From assembly GCA_934096125.1 (NCBI GenBank), contig CAKOLB010000005.1, forward strand, positions 14,015 through 78,014: a DNA stretch of 64,000 bases. The letters run 5' to 3'. Source of the DNA: an uncultured Bacilli bacterium (lineage in GTDB: Bacteria; Bacillota_I; Bacilli_A; RF39; UBA660). The notes under the pieces are model-generated. The model worked only from the letters and a program-made list of their open reading frames with translations. It had not been told where the DNA came from and did not search any database. This document shows positions 15,982 to 24,162 of this stretch, in pieces (the stretch's first letter is position 1; each line of letters starts with the position of its first letter). Both the position numbers and the translations under genes were made by a program.

Positions 15982-16708
15982 GATTTTCATCTTCCTTTCT
16001 GTTTTCTGTTAAAGCTGTTAAATATTTTTTTAAATAATAATCTTTATTCTTAGAATTGTACTGCATTATAAATCGTGGATGTTCTAGTGGAATTATTTTA
16101 TCAAAAAAATTAAATTTTTCGTTTATTAATTTTAAAAATTCATAATTTTCACCGCTACCAATACAATAGCATACGGACCTATCTATATTAAATTCAACTT
16201 GTTTTTTTAAAGATGTAACAATTAAATCATATAAACAATTTTGGAGTTGTTTATTTTCATAATAATTGCAATTTACTTCATTGCCTTTTGAATTAATTCT
16301 TACAATTCCTAATGGGCATATAAAGTTCATATAAAAATCATTATAAAATTTTTCAGGTCCCCCGTATAAATCTATCACATCATACAAAAAATTAGATGAA
16401 GATTTATTTACATAAAAATTCTCGATATATATTCCAGTCTGATTTTGCAAATGTGCAGCATCTTCATATGGCACTCCCGTGATTGCAGTTCCTCTCCTTG
16501 CAGGAGAACTTCCCAATATTATTCTCCGTTTTTTACTATCATCATAAAATTTATGATAAAAAGATTGTGTAATTTGTTCTATGGTATATTTTGCTTCACC
16601 ATTGTATGGATTAATCAAATTATACTTTTCTGGTAAGTCAATATGTATAGTTGATAAATATTTATCAAAATCAAGGATCATATTACTGGTAAATTCTTTT
16701 TTTTTCAT
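15965..16708 (-). CDS. SMUG/DUF4918-like uracil-DNA glycosylase
   Basis: The 247 residues carry the UDG-superfamily layout. The N-terminal motif LGSSPARRGTAITGVPYED (65-83) is in the place of the GxNPG...TGxPF of SMUG-type enzymes. A Cys/Gly-rich strand CYCIGSGENYEFL (180-192) and the C-terminal active-site loop PLEHPRF (207-213) follow. In motif 1 the usual Asn is Ser, so activity may be altered. SMUG-type enzymes excise uracil and 5-hydroxymethyluracil from DNA. It is the fourth gene of the cargo operon; a good AAGGAAGTG site precedes the start. Confidence 0.75.
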   Translation of the reverse strand: MKKKEFTSNMILDFDKYLSTIHIDLPEKYNLINPYNGEAKYTIEQITQSFYHKFYDDSKKRRIILGSSPARRGTAITGVPYEDAAHLQNQTGIYIENFYVNKSSSNFLYDVIDLYGGPEKFYNDFYMNFICPLGIVRINSKGNEVNCNYYENKQLQNCLYDLIVTSLKKQVEFNIDRSVCYCIGSGENYEFLKLINEKFNFFDKIIPLEHPRFIMQYNSKNKDYYLKKYLTALTENRKEDENHERQK

Positions 16709-16725
16709 TTTTTCACTTCCTTTTT

Positions 16726-17955
16726 TTATTTTTTAAGTTTGGCAAACAAATAAATTTCTTCAGTAGTTGGCAGATATTTTATATCAATGAATCCTAATAG
16801 TGATAACTCATCTGCAAGTTTTCTTATTGTATCTAATCCTCTATAAATATTAACAAACTCAGTATTAGGAATAATTAAACCCGGAATTATTTCAAAGTTA
16901 GAATCAATAAAACCATTGGCAATTGATATTAAAATATATGAATTATTTTTTAAAACTCTTTCGGCTTCTTTCAAAGCATTTGAAATATTAAAAAATGATG
17001 AGTTGTATGTCCTTAAAGATATATATGCATCAAATATATTATCTTCCACAGTTGATAAATTCTCGGCAGATGATAAAATGATTGCAGACTGTGGCATAAA
17101 TTTTTTTATTTTTTTTAAACCGTCAAGTGCAATATCCACAAATGTTATTCTTTTGCAAGTACTAAATATTTTTGCCGCTTCATTTCCAGAACCAACACCT
17201 ACGTTTATAATATTGTCATCACTTAAATTAAGTCCTATTTTATTACATATAGAATTAAATGTGCTGCTCCACATAGAATTTAAATATCGAGCGTCATTTT
17301 TATAATCATATGATGAATATTTATTATTGAAAGCATCTGACAAACACTTCTCAACAATACATTTTGATTTATTAAAAGATAAATGATAGTTATCAGTTAA
17401 AAACTGTGATAATTTAGAGACTGACTTATTATTGCCTATATCAATTTCAGTTATATGATAACCCAATTCACACAAATTGTTCTTTACTAATTCACTGATT
17501 CTTTTTTGCGAATAATAATTATTGTTTTTGATATTTTGATGGCTTTCTATAAACAAGGAAGCATTTTGAGAAATTATCGCTTTTTGCAAATCATCTGGAT
17601 AAAATTGAACGTTATTGAAATGAAGACTAGGATCATCGGCTAAGTACATTTTCAATTTAGGATCTGGTAATCCGATGAATATTTTATTAATTTTAATATA
17701 ATTTAAAACTGTATTTAAACCAAACTCATTATTTGTATATGTGTTAATTGTTAAATACAATGAATCTAAGTTGTTTACCTTCAAAAGTTCTAATTCATGT
17801 AAGATATATTTAACCCAATCATTTGTATCCTGTTTTTCATTTGAACATATAATTTTATTATTTGAGGAAATTGCCAATACGCCTACAAAAATATTTTCAT
17901 TTTTTTGAGCTATTTCAATAGATTTTTTCATAAATTTCAAAATAATGCTTTCCAT
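16726..17955 (-). CDS. Fusion: degenerate deaminase-like domain plus SAM methyltransferase
   Basis: Residues 1-115 resemble a RibD/tRNA-type cytidine-deaminase fold: KSIEIAQKN, then ILHELELLK (51-59) where an active enzyme has HAE, then LYLTINTY and KIFIGLPDP. The zinc Cys pair (PCxxC) is absent, so it is probably inactive and used for binding. Residues 145-240 are a linker or helical domain. From 248 a class I methyltransferase begins: IINVGVGSGNEAAKIF, an acidic residue at D274, then LKEAERVLKNNSYILISIANG. I know no such fusion. It is the third gene of the cargo operon, with gaps of 17 and 8 bp. Confidence 0.65.
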   Translation of the reverse strand: MESIILKFMKKSIEIAQKNENIFVGVLAISSNNKIICSNEKQDTNDWVKYILHELELLKVNNLDSLYLTINTYTNNEFGLNTVLNYIKINKIFIGLPDPKLKMYLADDPSLHFNNVQFYPDDLQKAIISQNASLFIESHQNIKNNNYYSQKRISELVKNNLCELGYHITEIDIGNNKSVSKLSQFLTDNYHLSFNKSKCIVEKCLSDAFNNKYSSYDYKNDARYLNSMWSSTFNSICNKIGLNLSDDNIINVGVGSGNEAAKIFSTCKRITFVDIALDGLKKIKKFMPQSAIILSSAENLSTVEDNIFDAYISLRTYNSSFFNISNALKEAERVLKNNSYILISIANGFIDSNFEIIPGLIIPNTEFVNIYRGLDTIRKLADELSLLGFIDIKYLPTTEEIYLFAKLKK

Positions 17956-17963
17956 ATTTCACC

Positions 17964-18614
17964 TCATTTTTTGAATAAATCATTAAAATTTGTATGCGTC
18001 AAATTTAATTCAATTGCTTTCCATAAATAAGTTGATACAATAGTTTCATAACCTTCCCATTTTTCAAAAATTTTTTGAATTAATTTATCATCTGGAATCT
18101 CATTTATATTGTATAGCCATTTAACTGTTCTTTTTATTGTTCCATCAGTTTTAGATAAAACATTTTCTCTACCAAGTGAGAAAATCAGATACATTTCAGC
18201 GGTCCATTTTCCAATTCCTTTAATTTTCGTTAAATCTTTAATTATATATTCATTTGACTGACATAAATAACTTTTAAAATCAATATTTCCATTAACTATT
18301 TCAAATGCCAAACTTTTTATGCACTTAATTTTTCTTTCTGATAACCCTAATGATTTAATTTCACTATTACTCACAGACAATATTTTTTTTGGTGTAATAT
18401 TTTTATATGTTGTTTTAAATCTAGTCCAAATTGTTTCACGCGCCTTATCACTTATTTGCTGCCCAATAATGTATTTAATCAAGCAACTGAAACCATCTGA
18501 TTCTATAACTAGCTCAGTATTTTCAATATATTTTATCAACATATTTAGTTGATTATCAGTTGACATTAAATATCTAACTTTATCATTATTTAAAGTATAT
18601 TTAACTGCTTTCAT
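17964..18614 (-). CDS. AlkA-like DNA-3-methyladenine glycosylase (HhH-GPD)
   Basis: This 216-residue protein of the HhH-GPD family has a helical core with FSCLIKYIIGQQIS, which is the family signature before the hairpin. The helix-hairpin-helix LTKIKGIGKWTAEM is at 128-141, and the catalytic Asp (D157) is in KTDGTIKRTVKWLY. AlkA-type enzymes remove alkylated or otherwise damaged bases from DNA. It lacks the AlkA N-terminal domain and a [4Fe-4S] cluster motif. It is the second gene of the cargo operon. Confidence 0.85.
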   Translation of the reverse strand: MKAVKYTLNNDKVRYLMSTDNQLNMLIKYIENTELVIESDGFSCLIKYIIGQQISDKARETIWTRFKTTYKNITPKKILSVSNSEIKSLGLSERKIKCIKSLAFEIVNGNIDFKSYLCQSNEYIIKDLTKIKGIGKWTAEMYLIFSLGRENVLSKTDGTIKRTVKWLYNINEIPDDKLIQKIFEKWEGYETIVSTYLWKAIELNLTHTNFNDLFKK

Positions 18615-18635
18615 AAAAACTTCTCACGTTACACG

Positions 18636-19187
18636 TTAATTAATCAAATCAATAATATTACTATCCAAAATTCTTTTAAATATATGCCATGAAACTTCTT
18701 TTTCTGTTAATTCATCGTAGTTATTATTAATTCTATTAATTAAATCTTCACAAGTAAAAAATTTCACATCTTCAACTTCATCTTTTTGTAATTTCAAGGA
18801 TTTAGTATCAATTTGTTTTAATATTAAGTAACATTCATCATAATGATTATTTATATAGCCGTTTTTATTATAAACTGATGTTGTACCGACTATGTATTTA
18901 ATATCGTCATCAGTAATTTCAATTCCCAACTCTTCCTTGCATTCTCTAATAACAGCTTGTCTACCAAATTCCCCAGTTCTTACATGACCACCAACAGTTA
19001 CATCCCATTTTCCCGGCCATAATTTTTTATCCTTACTCCTTTTTTGAAGTAAGACATTAGAATTTTGATCGATTATAAAAGCATAAACTGCTCTATGCCA
19101 ATATCCTTGACTATGACATTCTTGCAATGTAGCAACCTTTCCTGTAAATTCACCTAATTCATTTAAAACATCAATTTTTTCATCCAT
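18636..19187 (-). CDS. NUDIX hydrolase
   Basis: The 183 residues contain a complete NUDIX box at 67-89: GHVRTGE, seven residues, then RECKEELGI. The N-terminal part (MDEKIDVLNELGEFTGK) and GKWDVTVGGHV place it with the IDI-like/YfcD subgroup. NUDIX enzymes hydrolyse nucleoside diphosphates linked to another moiety, including damaged dNTPs. It is the first gene of the cargo operon, behind an extended -10 promoter. Confidence 0.9.
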   Translation of the reverse strand: MDEKIDVLNELGEFTGKVATLQECHSQGYWHRAVYAFIIDQNSNVLLQKRSKDKKLWPGKWDVTVGGHVRTGEFGRQAVIRECKEELGIEITDDDIKYIVGTTSVYNKNGYINNHYDECYLILKQIDTKSLKLQKDEVEDVKFFTCEDLINRINNNYDELTEKEVSWHIFKRILDSNIIDLIN

Positions 19188-19268
19188 GTCATTTTCTCCT
19201 TTATTATTTGTTTTCTTGCGTAATAGTTTTATTAAAAATGTGGTATCAACACAGCAAACTACAAGTAT

Positions 19269-19277
19269 ATTATATCA
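19269..19277 (-). promoter_or_regulatory. Extended -10 promoter of the cargo operon
   Basis: On the minus strand TGATATAAT lies about 80 bp upstream of the NUDIX start. It matches the TGnTATAAT extended -10. The expected -35 position has only a poly-A tract. Confidence 0.5.
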
Positions 19278-19314
19278 TATTTTGTTCTCTTTTTTTTTAA
19301 AAAAATACCTAGAA

Positions 19315-19845
19315 TTAATATTCTAAGTATTCTTTAATTAGATTTAATATTTTATTATGTTTTTTAGCAATACAACTTTGAGTACAATTAAATATCTTTG
19401 CTAAGTTTTTTTGAGTTATTCTTTTAGTTTTAATACCATATAAACTGCATATAATAAAGTTATCATCATTGCTTAAATTATTTAATGAATCTTCTAATTC
19501 TTCTTTTGTTTCTTTTTTTATTAACATATCCAGAGTTTTTTCTTCTTTTGATGGAATAATATCAAGTAGGTATAAATCATCTTTTATTTGTAAATCTAAT
19601 GGTTCTTCATTAAAAGATTTCTTTTTAAATATATCTTTATACTTGTTATGAATGCATCTTGATGCATATGTTATAAACTTAACATTATTATCATCTTTAT
19701 ATGTATCATATGCTTGTATTAAAGCTACCATACCATCATAAAAATAATCTTCTTCAAAGTCTCTATTATAATTATATAAATTTCTATAATGAGATAATAT
19801 TTTATATACTAAGTTTTGGTAATTTAAGATAGTTTCTTCTCTCAA
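19315..19845 (-). CDS. Sigma-70-like RNA polymerase sigma factor of the element
   Basis: This 176-residue protein has region 2 (YNRDFEEDYFYDGMVALIQAYDTY, ending VKFITYASRCIHNKY) and a region-4 helix-turn-helix (ITQKNLAKIFNCTQSCIAKK) near the end. The layout is that of short sporulation/mobile-element sigma factors. The likely start is TTG at 19845, nine bases after AGGAGAT. It probably directs genes of the island; its target promoters cannot be told from sequence. Confidence 0.8.
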   Translation of the reverse strand: MREETILNYQNLVYKILSHYRNLYNYNRDFEEDYFYDGMVALIQAYDTYKDDNNVKFITYASRCIHNKYKDIFKKKSFNEEPLDLQIKDDLYLLDIIPSKEEKTLDMLIKKETKEELEDSLNNLSNDDNFIICSLYGIKTKRITQKNLAKIFNCTQSCIAKKHNKILNLIKEYLEY

Positions 19846-19849
19846 ACTA

Positions 19850-20245
19850 ATCTCCTATCTTAAACTATAAATAACTCCTTACATAATATATTTAATCTAA
19901 TTTTTAGCAATAATAATTTTCCTTTCTTTTAGGAAATAACCCGATACACATCACCTTTTCTTTCTGTTTTTTAGGATTCTTTTTAAAGCAGGATAAAGGA
20001 ATTGATAGCATATTCTTATTTATTTATGAGAAATAAAGGACAAGCACTGCTATCAAATCTTATTTTGCACTTGCAAAATTGACCATAAATTATGGAAGAA
20101 TTCATCCATAACTCTTTTTTTATCCTTTATTTTCCCAATAAAATTCAATCCATAGAATAATCCAACTTACTACCATACTAGTAAAAACTATGGATGAATA
20201 AGAGCATATTATATTTTTATGAACACCTCTCTTTCAACAAAGAAA
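19850..20245. other. Gene-free segment with clustered inverted repeats
   Basis: There is no plausible gene. Inverted repeats cluster at 20002-20010/20048-20056 (TTGATAGCA / TGCTATCAA), 20063-20069/20072-20078 (TTTTGCA / TGCAAAA), 20083-20087/20091-20095 and 20090-20096/20105-20111 (TTATGGA / TCCATAA). This could be a replication or transfer origin, or a regulator-binding array of the element. Confidence 0.5.
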
Positions 20246-20286
20246 AAAGTGCTAATACAAAACATAAAAGTCTGTACTAGCACTTT
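20246..20286 (-). terminator. Terminator after the replication-type pseudogene
   Basis: A 14-bp stem with one mismatch (AAAGTGCTA-TACA and its complement) is followed by TTTTTTC on the minus strand. Confidence 0.75.
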
Positions 20287-20314
20287 CTATTCTTTATTTA
20301 ATTTTAATATTTGT

Positions 20315-20773
20315 TTATTCATTTGTCAAACCATCACCATCTTTAAATTCACTTAATAAATCTTCCATTTCTTTTCTTTCTTCTTCAGTAGGTTCTACTG
20401 ATTCACATCTTTTACCATTTCATAACATAACACCATCTATATCATAAGATATAATTTTATTAAATATTTCTTTATTATTATTTATCTTATTATTATATTC
20501 ATTCATATAAGTAATCTCTTCTTCCTTATTTACTACTTCGTTATTATTTATCCCTTTTCATACATTATTCGTTAGAGTAATACTTCTTTGTTTAACAAAA
20601 TTTTCATTTCTAATATATTTAACATTTATTAAATCTAAATCTTTTAACTTTTTTATTGTAACAGATATTGCTTTTGACTTAACTCCAAATAAATTAGCAA
20701 AATAAGCATTACTAGTAAAACATATATATCTATATAAATTTCTTCTTTCTAATCTTTTTTTATTATATATCAT
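20315..20773 (-). pseudogene. Replication-initiator-like HTH protein, N-terminally truncated, two in-frame TGA codons
   Basis: The first 70 codons read ...TSNAYFANLFGVKSKAISVTIKKL..., the C-terminal winged-helix common in plasmid/phage replication proteins of Bacillota. The N-terminal half of such proteins is missing. The same frame continues past a TGA near 20557-20560 and another near 20418-20421 to a TAA at 20315, with an acidic tail (VEPTEEERKEMEDLLSEF). At both TGAs Trp would be natural (for example VML-stop-NGKRCES). It is either decayed by TGG-to-TGA changes or acquired from a lineage reading TGA as Trp. Confidence 0.6.
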
Positions 20774-20848
20774 CTTCTTTTTTTAATTTAGTTTCACATT
20801 TTTCATATAACATAAAAACAATGTAAATTATTACACTGTTTAATACAA

Positions 20849-22294
20849 TTATTTTTTAAATTTATATTTAGTTGGGGCAGAAGGTTCAATCAAGTTCGAA
20901 TCTAATAGTAAAGCAACTATTTCTGATGCCCTGGATTTTTTTACATTAAATATTTCAGCAACATCTTCCCATTTAAAATCATATTGATAACCAAACTTAT
21001 CAAACAATTTTTGAATTTTATCATGAGTACTTTTAGTTACATTCATTGGAAGATTTTTATGTAATTTAATTACAAAATAATCTTCGTCGCTAACAACATT
21101 TCCACTCATAACCGGACTTTTTTCACTACTAATCGGACTTTTTTTAATATAATTTTTATTTGGAAAAATTACTTTAAATGAAGAAACATCAGAATTAAAT
21201 ATTGGTTTAACATCATAATCGCTATATGATTCAACTATTCTGGTTAATCCACTTCCTCTACGCTCCATAAAATGTAATCTATTAAATATATCTGATATAA
21301 CCCTATTTCTTCTCATTGAAGAAATTTTAGTTATATCTAAATTTTGAACAAAACTACCATCAATCATTCCACCAGGAGATGTTATTTCTAATCTATTATC
21401 ATATATATCAATATGGATTTCAGAACCAACTATTTGATAATCTCTATGAATAATAGCATTAACAATAGCTTCACGAATTGCTCTAACAGGATAATCTTCT
21501 ACTTCTATTCTTTTCATGCCTTTAATTTCCCAACCAATTCTAGAATGGTTTTTAATAAAAACTTCAGCATTTTCTAAAAGTGAAATAATACTACCATTAT
21601 ATTCTTTGTCATCAATGGCATCCCCATCAATAGAGCCCTTAACTAAACCTTTCCACCTAGTACAAAATATCCTCGATTGAATTAATAGACCTTGATCTGA
21701 TAAAAGCAAACCTGCATTTGTAACTTTTTTATCCTTCGTTATTAATTCTAATGATATATAATCCTTATCTTTATTCAATTCTCTTCCGGTTTCACTTTTT
21801 AGTGACGCATTCAATAAAGTGAAACTTACATCGGAAACATCATACTTACTTGGTAATTCATCAAAAGTTGTATTCTGTCCCTTTAAAATCAATCCATCTA
21901 ATATATGTTTAGGAGTAGATATTGATTGATTTCCAGCTCGAACAAAAGCCTCTTTTCTTCCATCACCATTGTAATAATATGGAGTTCTAGGACCATCTCC
22001 TACTTTTACTTCCATAAAATCTTTATTATTTTCTTTAAAGGTTTTTAATTCATATCGTGGAAGTGGAGTAATTTTATCATTTATTAATTCAGACACTTTT
22101 TCTGAATCTTTAATTATATTATCTAATCCAACTGGCTCTCTATCCACATCTCTTACACCAAATAGCAATATTCCACCATTTGAATTAGCAAATGCAGAAA
22201 CTGATTTAAGCCAACTCTTAGATTTATTATATTCTACTTTTTCTTTAAATTCTATATTAGAGCTTTCTACTTTTTCATAATCTTTTAATTGCAT
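20849..22294 (-). CDS. AlbA_2/Schlafen-type ATP-binding transcriptional regulator
   Basis: This 481-residue protein has an N-terminal AlbA_2 (divergent AAA-4) domain at residues 5-130: ESSNIEFKEK, then FANSNGGILLFGVRD and GDGRKEAFVRAGNQS. A GHKL-type ATPase part follows at about 265-365 (AIREAIVNAIIHRDY, then RRGSGLTRI), and a C-terminal helix-turn-helix lies at about 430-480 (WEDVAEIFNVKKSRASEIVALLLDSNLIEP). A Ser/Pro/Lys repeat (KSPISSEKSPVMSG) joins the parts. Such genes are common on mobile elements and in defence islands; the role is probably regulatory. A GGAGGTG precedes the ATG. Confidence 0.8.
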   Translation of the reverse strand: MQLKDYEKVESSNIEFKEKVEYNKSKSWLKSVSAFANSNGGILLFGVRDVDREPVGLDNIIKDSEKVSELINDKITPLPRYELKTFKENNKDFMEVKVGDGPRTPYYYNGDGRKEAFVRAGNQSISTPKHILDGLILKGQNTTFDELPSKYDVSDVSFTLLNASLKSETGRELNKDKDYISLELITKDKKVTNAGLLLSDQGLLIQSRIFCTRWKGLVKGSIDGDAIDDKEYNGSIISLLENAEVFIKNHSRIGWEIKGMKRIEVEDYPVRAIREAIVNAIIHRDYQIVGSEIHIDIYDNRLEITSPGGMIDGSFVQNLDITKISSMRRNRVISDIFNRLHFMERRGSGLTRIVESYSDYDVKPIFNSDVSSFKVIFPNKNYIKKSPISSEKSPVMSGNVVSDEDYFVIKLHKNLPMNVTKSTHDKIQKLFDKFGYQYDFKWEDVAEIFNVKKSRASEIVALLLDSNLIEPSAPTKYKFKK

Positions 22295-22339
22295 ATAACA
22301 CCTCCATTTACAATCATTTATTATACATTATTTTTTATA

Positions 22340-22442
22340 TTTTTTTGTCTATATATATCAAATCAATTAAATTTCCATATAAAATCGGACTTTTTAACGA
22401 ATAGTAATTAAAATTTCCACTTCTAACCGGACTTTTTTTTAA
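22340..22442. repeat. Intergenic relic of a second AlbA-type 3' region
   Basis: Two ATCGGACTTTTT/ACCGGACTTTTT units, one preceded by ATTTCCACT, match the order of the sequence coding for the KSP repeat inside the neighbouring gene (about 21100-21136). It appears to be a leftover of a duplicated or recombined copy. Confidence 0.45.
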
Positions 22443-22459
22443 TCTACTACAGCCTTCAA

Positions 22460-23890
22460 TTAAAATGTAACACTCTCTATCATTACATCATTTCCTTCCT
22501 TTCTTACTTTTATTTCTTTAACAAATCTTTCTAGAAACATCTTTTTTTCGTGATTGTTTAAATGAATAAAATTATTTTTTAAATTAACTATAACTTCTTT
22601 AATAATTTCTTCATTAGTTAGATCTTCTTCATTAGAATATTTATTAATTTTATCTAACTCATTATTTAACACTTCTAATTTGGAATCAATTACACTTTTT
22701 ACTTCTTTAAAAGTATCATAATCAATTTCATCAGTACTAAATAATTCTGTCATATCTTTTTTCTTTTTATTTAATTTGCGGGTTTGTTCTTGTAAATCTA
22801 TAGTTTCATTGTTTTCTATTATTTTTTTTTCTTTCTTTAAAATACTTTTATCAAATTCTAAATTTTTAATATTCTCTAAATAATTAATAAATGCATTTTC
22901 TATTTTAATATGAGAAAATCCTGGAGCATTACAGCTATTGTTGTTATGCCCATTACACTGATAAGTAATATATTTTTTGCCACTTTGAAGTTGTTGCCTA
23001 GCATGATATTTTCCTCCACATAAACTACATCTTAATACTCTAAAATAATAGGTATCATCAGAAGAGTATTTCTTGTTATGAAATTTCTTTCTTTTCTTCA
23101 TCAGATTGCTAACACTATTAAATAAGTCATCATTAATAATAGGTGTTATGTTTTTACCACTTACTTCAAAGCCATTTTTTCTTCCTACTCCATACCTTAC
23201 ATTGCCAATATAAAGAGGATTAGTAAGTATCGAATAAATAGTTGACTGATTCCAATGCCCCCCTCTTTTAGTTGGTACATTTAAATCTTTTAACTTTTTA
23301 GCAATTTTAACCATAGATTCGCCATCTAAATACCAATTAAATATTTTCTTAACATAAATTGCTTCATTTTTATTAACTTTAAGCTTTCCTTTACCAACTA
23401 AATAATCATAACCAAAAACGCCATTACAATTAGTATAATTACCTTCTTTAGTTTTTTGTTCATATCCAAAAGTAACTCTTTCTGCTAAATTTTCTCTTTC
23501 AAATTCTGCAAATATTCCAATAATCTTAACAAACATTCTTCCAACAGCATTTGAAGTATCTATTTTTTCTGTTTGAGAGTTAAAAGTACAATTATGACTA
23601 TCAAATAATTCTATTAAATAAATAAGGTCTTTAACACTTCTAGTAAGTCTATCTAATTTGTATATTAGAACGTTTTCTATTTTTCCTTTCTTTACATCTT
23701 CAATTAATCTTGATACTTCTTTCCTATCAGTTAAATTTTTACCACTTATACCATCATCAACATAGTAATCTACTATATCCCAATCGTTACTTTCAGCATA
23801 TTTAGTTAATTTATCTTTTTGAGCATGAATACTAAATCCTTCAGTAGCTTGTTCTTCAGTAGATACCCTGCAATAAATTGCTGTTTGCAT
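22460..23890 (-). CDS. Large serine integrase (site-specific recombinase)
   Basis: The 476 residues have a resolvase catalytic domain with IYCRVSTEEQ (active Ser at residue 10), DDGISGKNLTDR and YKLDRLTRSVKDL. The recombinase domain has GYDYLVGKGKL and VPTKRGGHWNQSTIYSILTNPLYIG. A zinc ribbon (LRCSLCGG ... CNGHNNNSCNAPG) is near residues 285-330, and a coiled-coil tail runs to the end. It is full length for the phage/ICE integrase type. It lies about 310 bp from the right att junction and surely made this insertion. Excision would need a directionality factor; the 34-residue gene upstream is a candidate. Confidence 0.95.
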   Translation of the reverse strand: MQTAIYCRVSTEEQATEGFSIHAQKDKLTKYAESNDWDIVDYYVDDGISGKNLTDRKEVSRLIEDVKKGKIENVLIYKLDRLTRSVKDLIYLIELFDSHNCTFNSQTEKIDTSNAVGRMFVKIIGIFAEFERENLAERVTFGYEQKTKEGNYTNCNGVFGYDYLVGKGKLKVNKNEAIYVKKIFNWYLDGESMVKIAKKLKDLNVPTKRGGHWNQSTIYSILTNPLYIGNVRYGVGRKNGFEVSGKNITPIINDDLFNSVSNLMKKRKKFHNKKYSSDDTYYFRVLRCSLCGGKYHARQQLQSGKKYITYQCNGHNNNSCNAPGFSHIKIENAFINYLENIKNLEFDKSILKKEKKIIENNETIDLQEQTRKLNKKKKDMTELFSTDEIDYDTFKEVKSVIDSKLEVLNNELDKINKYSNEEDLTNEEIIKEVIVNLKNNFIHLNNHEKKMFLERFVKEIKVRKEGNDVMIESVTF

Positions 23891-23909
23891 AAGTTAATAT
23901 CACTCCTTC

Positions 23910-24014
23910 CTAATTAGAAGCAATACCTTTCCTTTCACTTAAAATTTTTGGAACACTAGTATTTAAGAAAAACTTCATAATCTCTAAACTAATGTTTTTA
24001 GATAAACAAGTCAT
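23910..24014 (-). CDS. 34-residue peptide gene upstream of the integrase
   Basis: An ATG at 24014 with a strong AAAGGAGG nine bases upstream opens a short frame reading MTCLSKNISLEIMKFFLNTS... and stopping at 23910, 20 bp before the integrase start. Its tight spacing and ribosome-binding site suggest translation coupled to the integrase. Function is unknown. A recombination directionality factor or a regulatory leader peptide are both possible. Confidence 0.55.
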   Translation of the reverse strand: MTCLSKNISLEIMKFFLNTSVPKILSERKGIASN

Positions 24015-24162
24015 TATCGGGCCTCCTTTTTTCTAACTCATTCATCTAATTATACGATTATGTTATTCAAATATTCCAAAGCACTATAGTATTATTCACT
24101 TACAAACAAATTTATTTTGTATGTTAGTTTTTGATAAAACCCTTATTTATAAATAAAAAATA

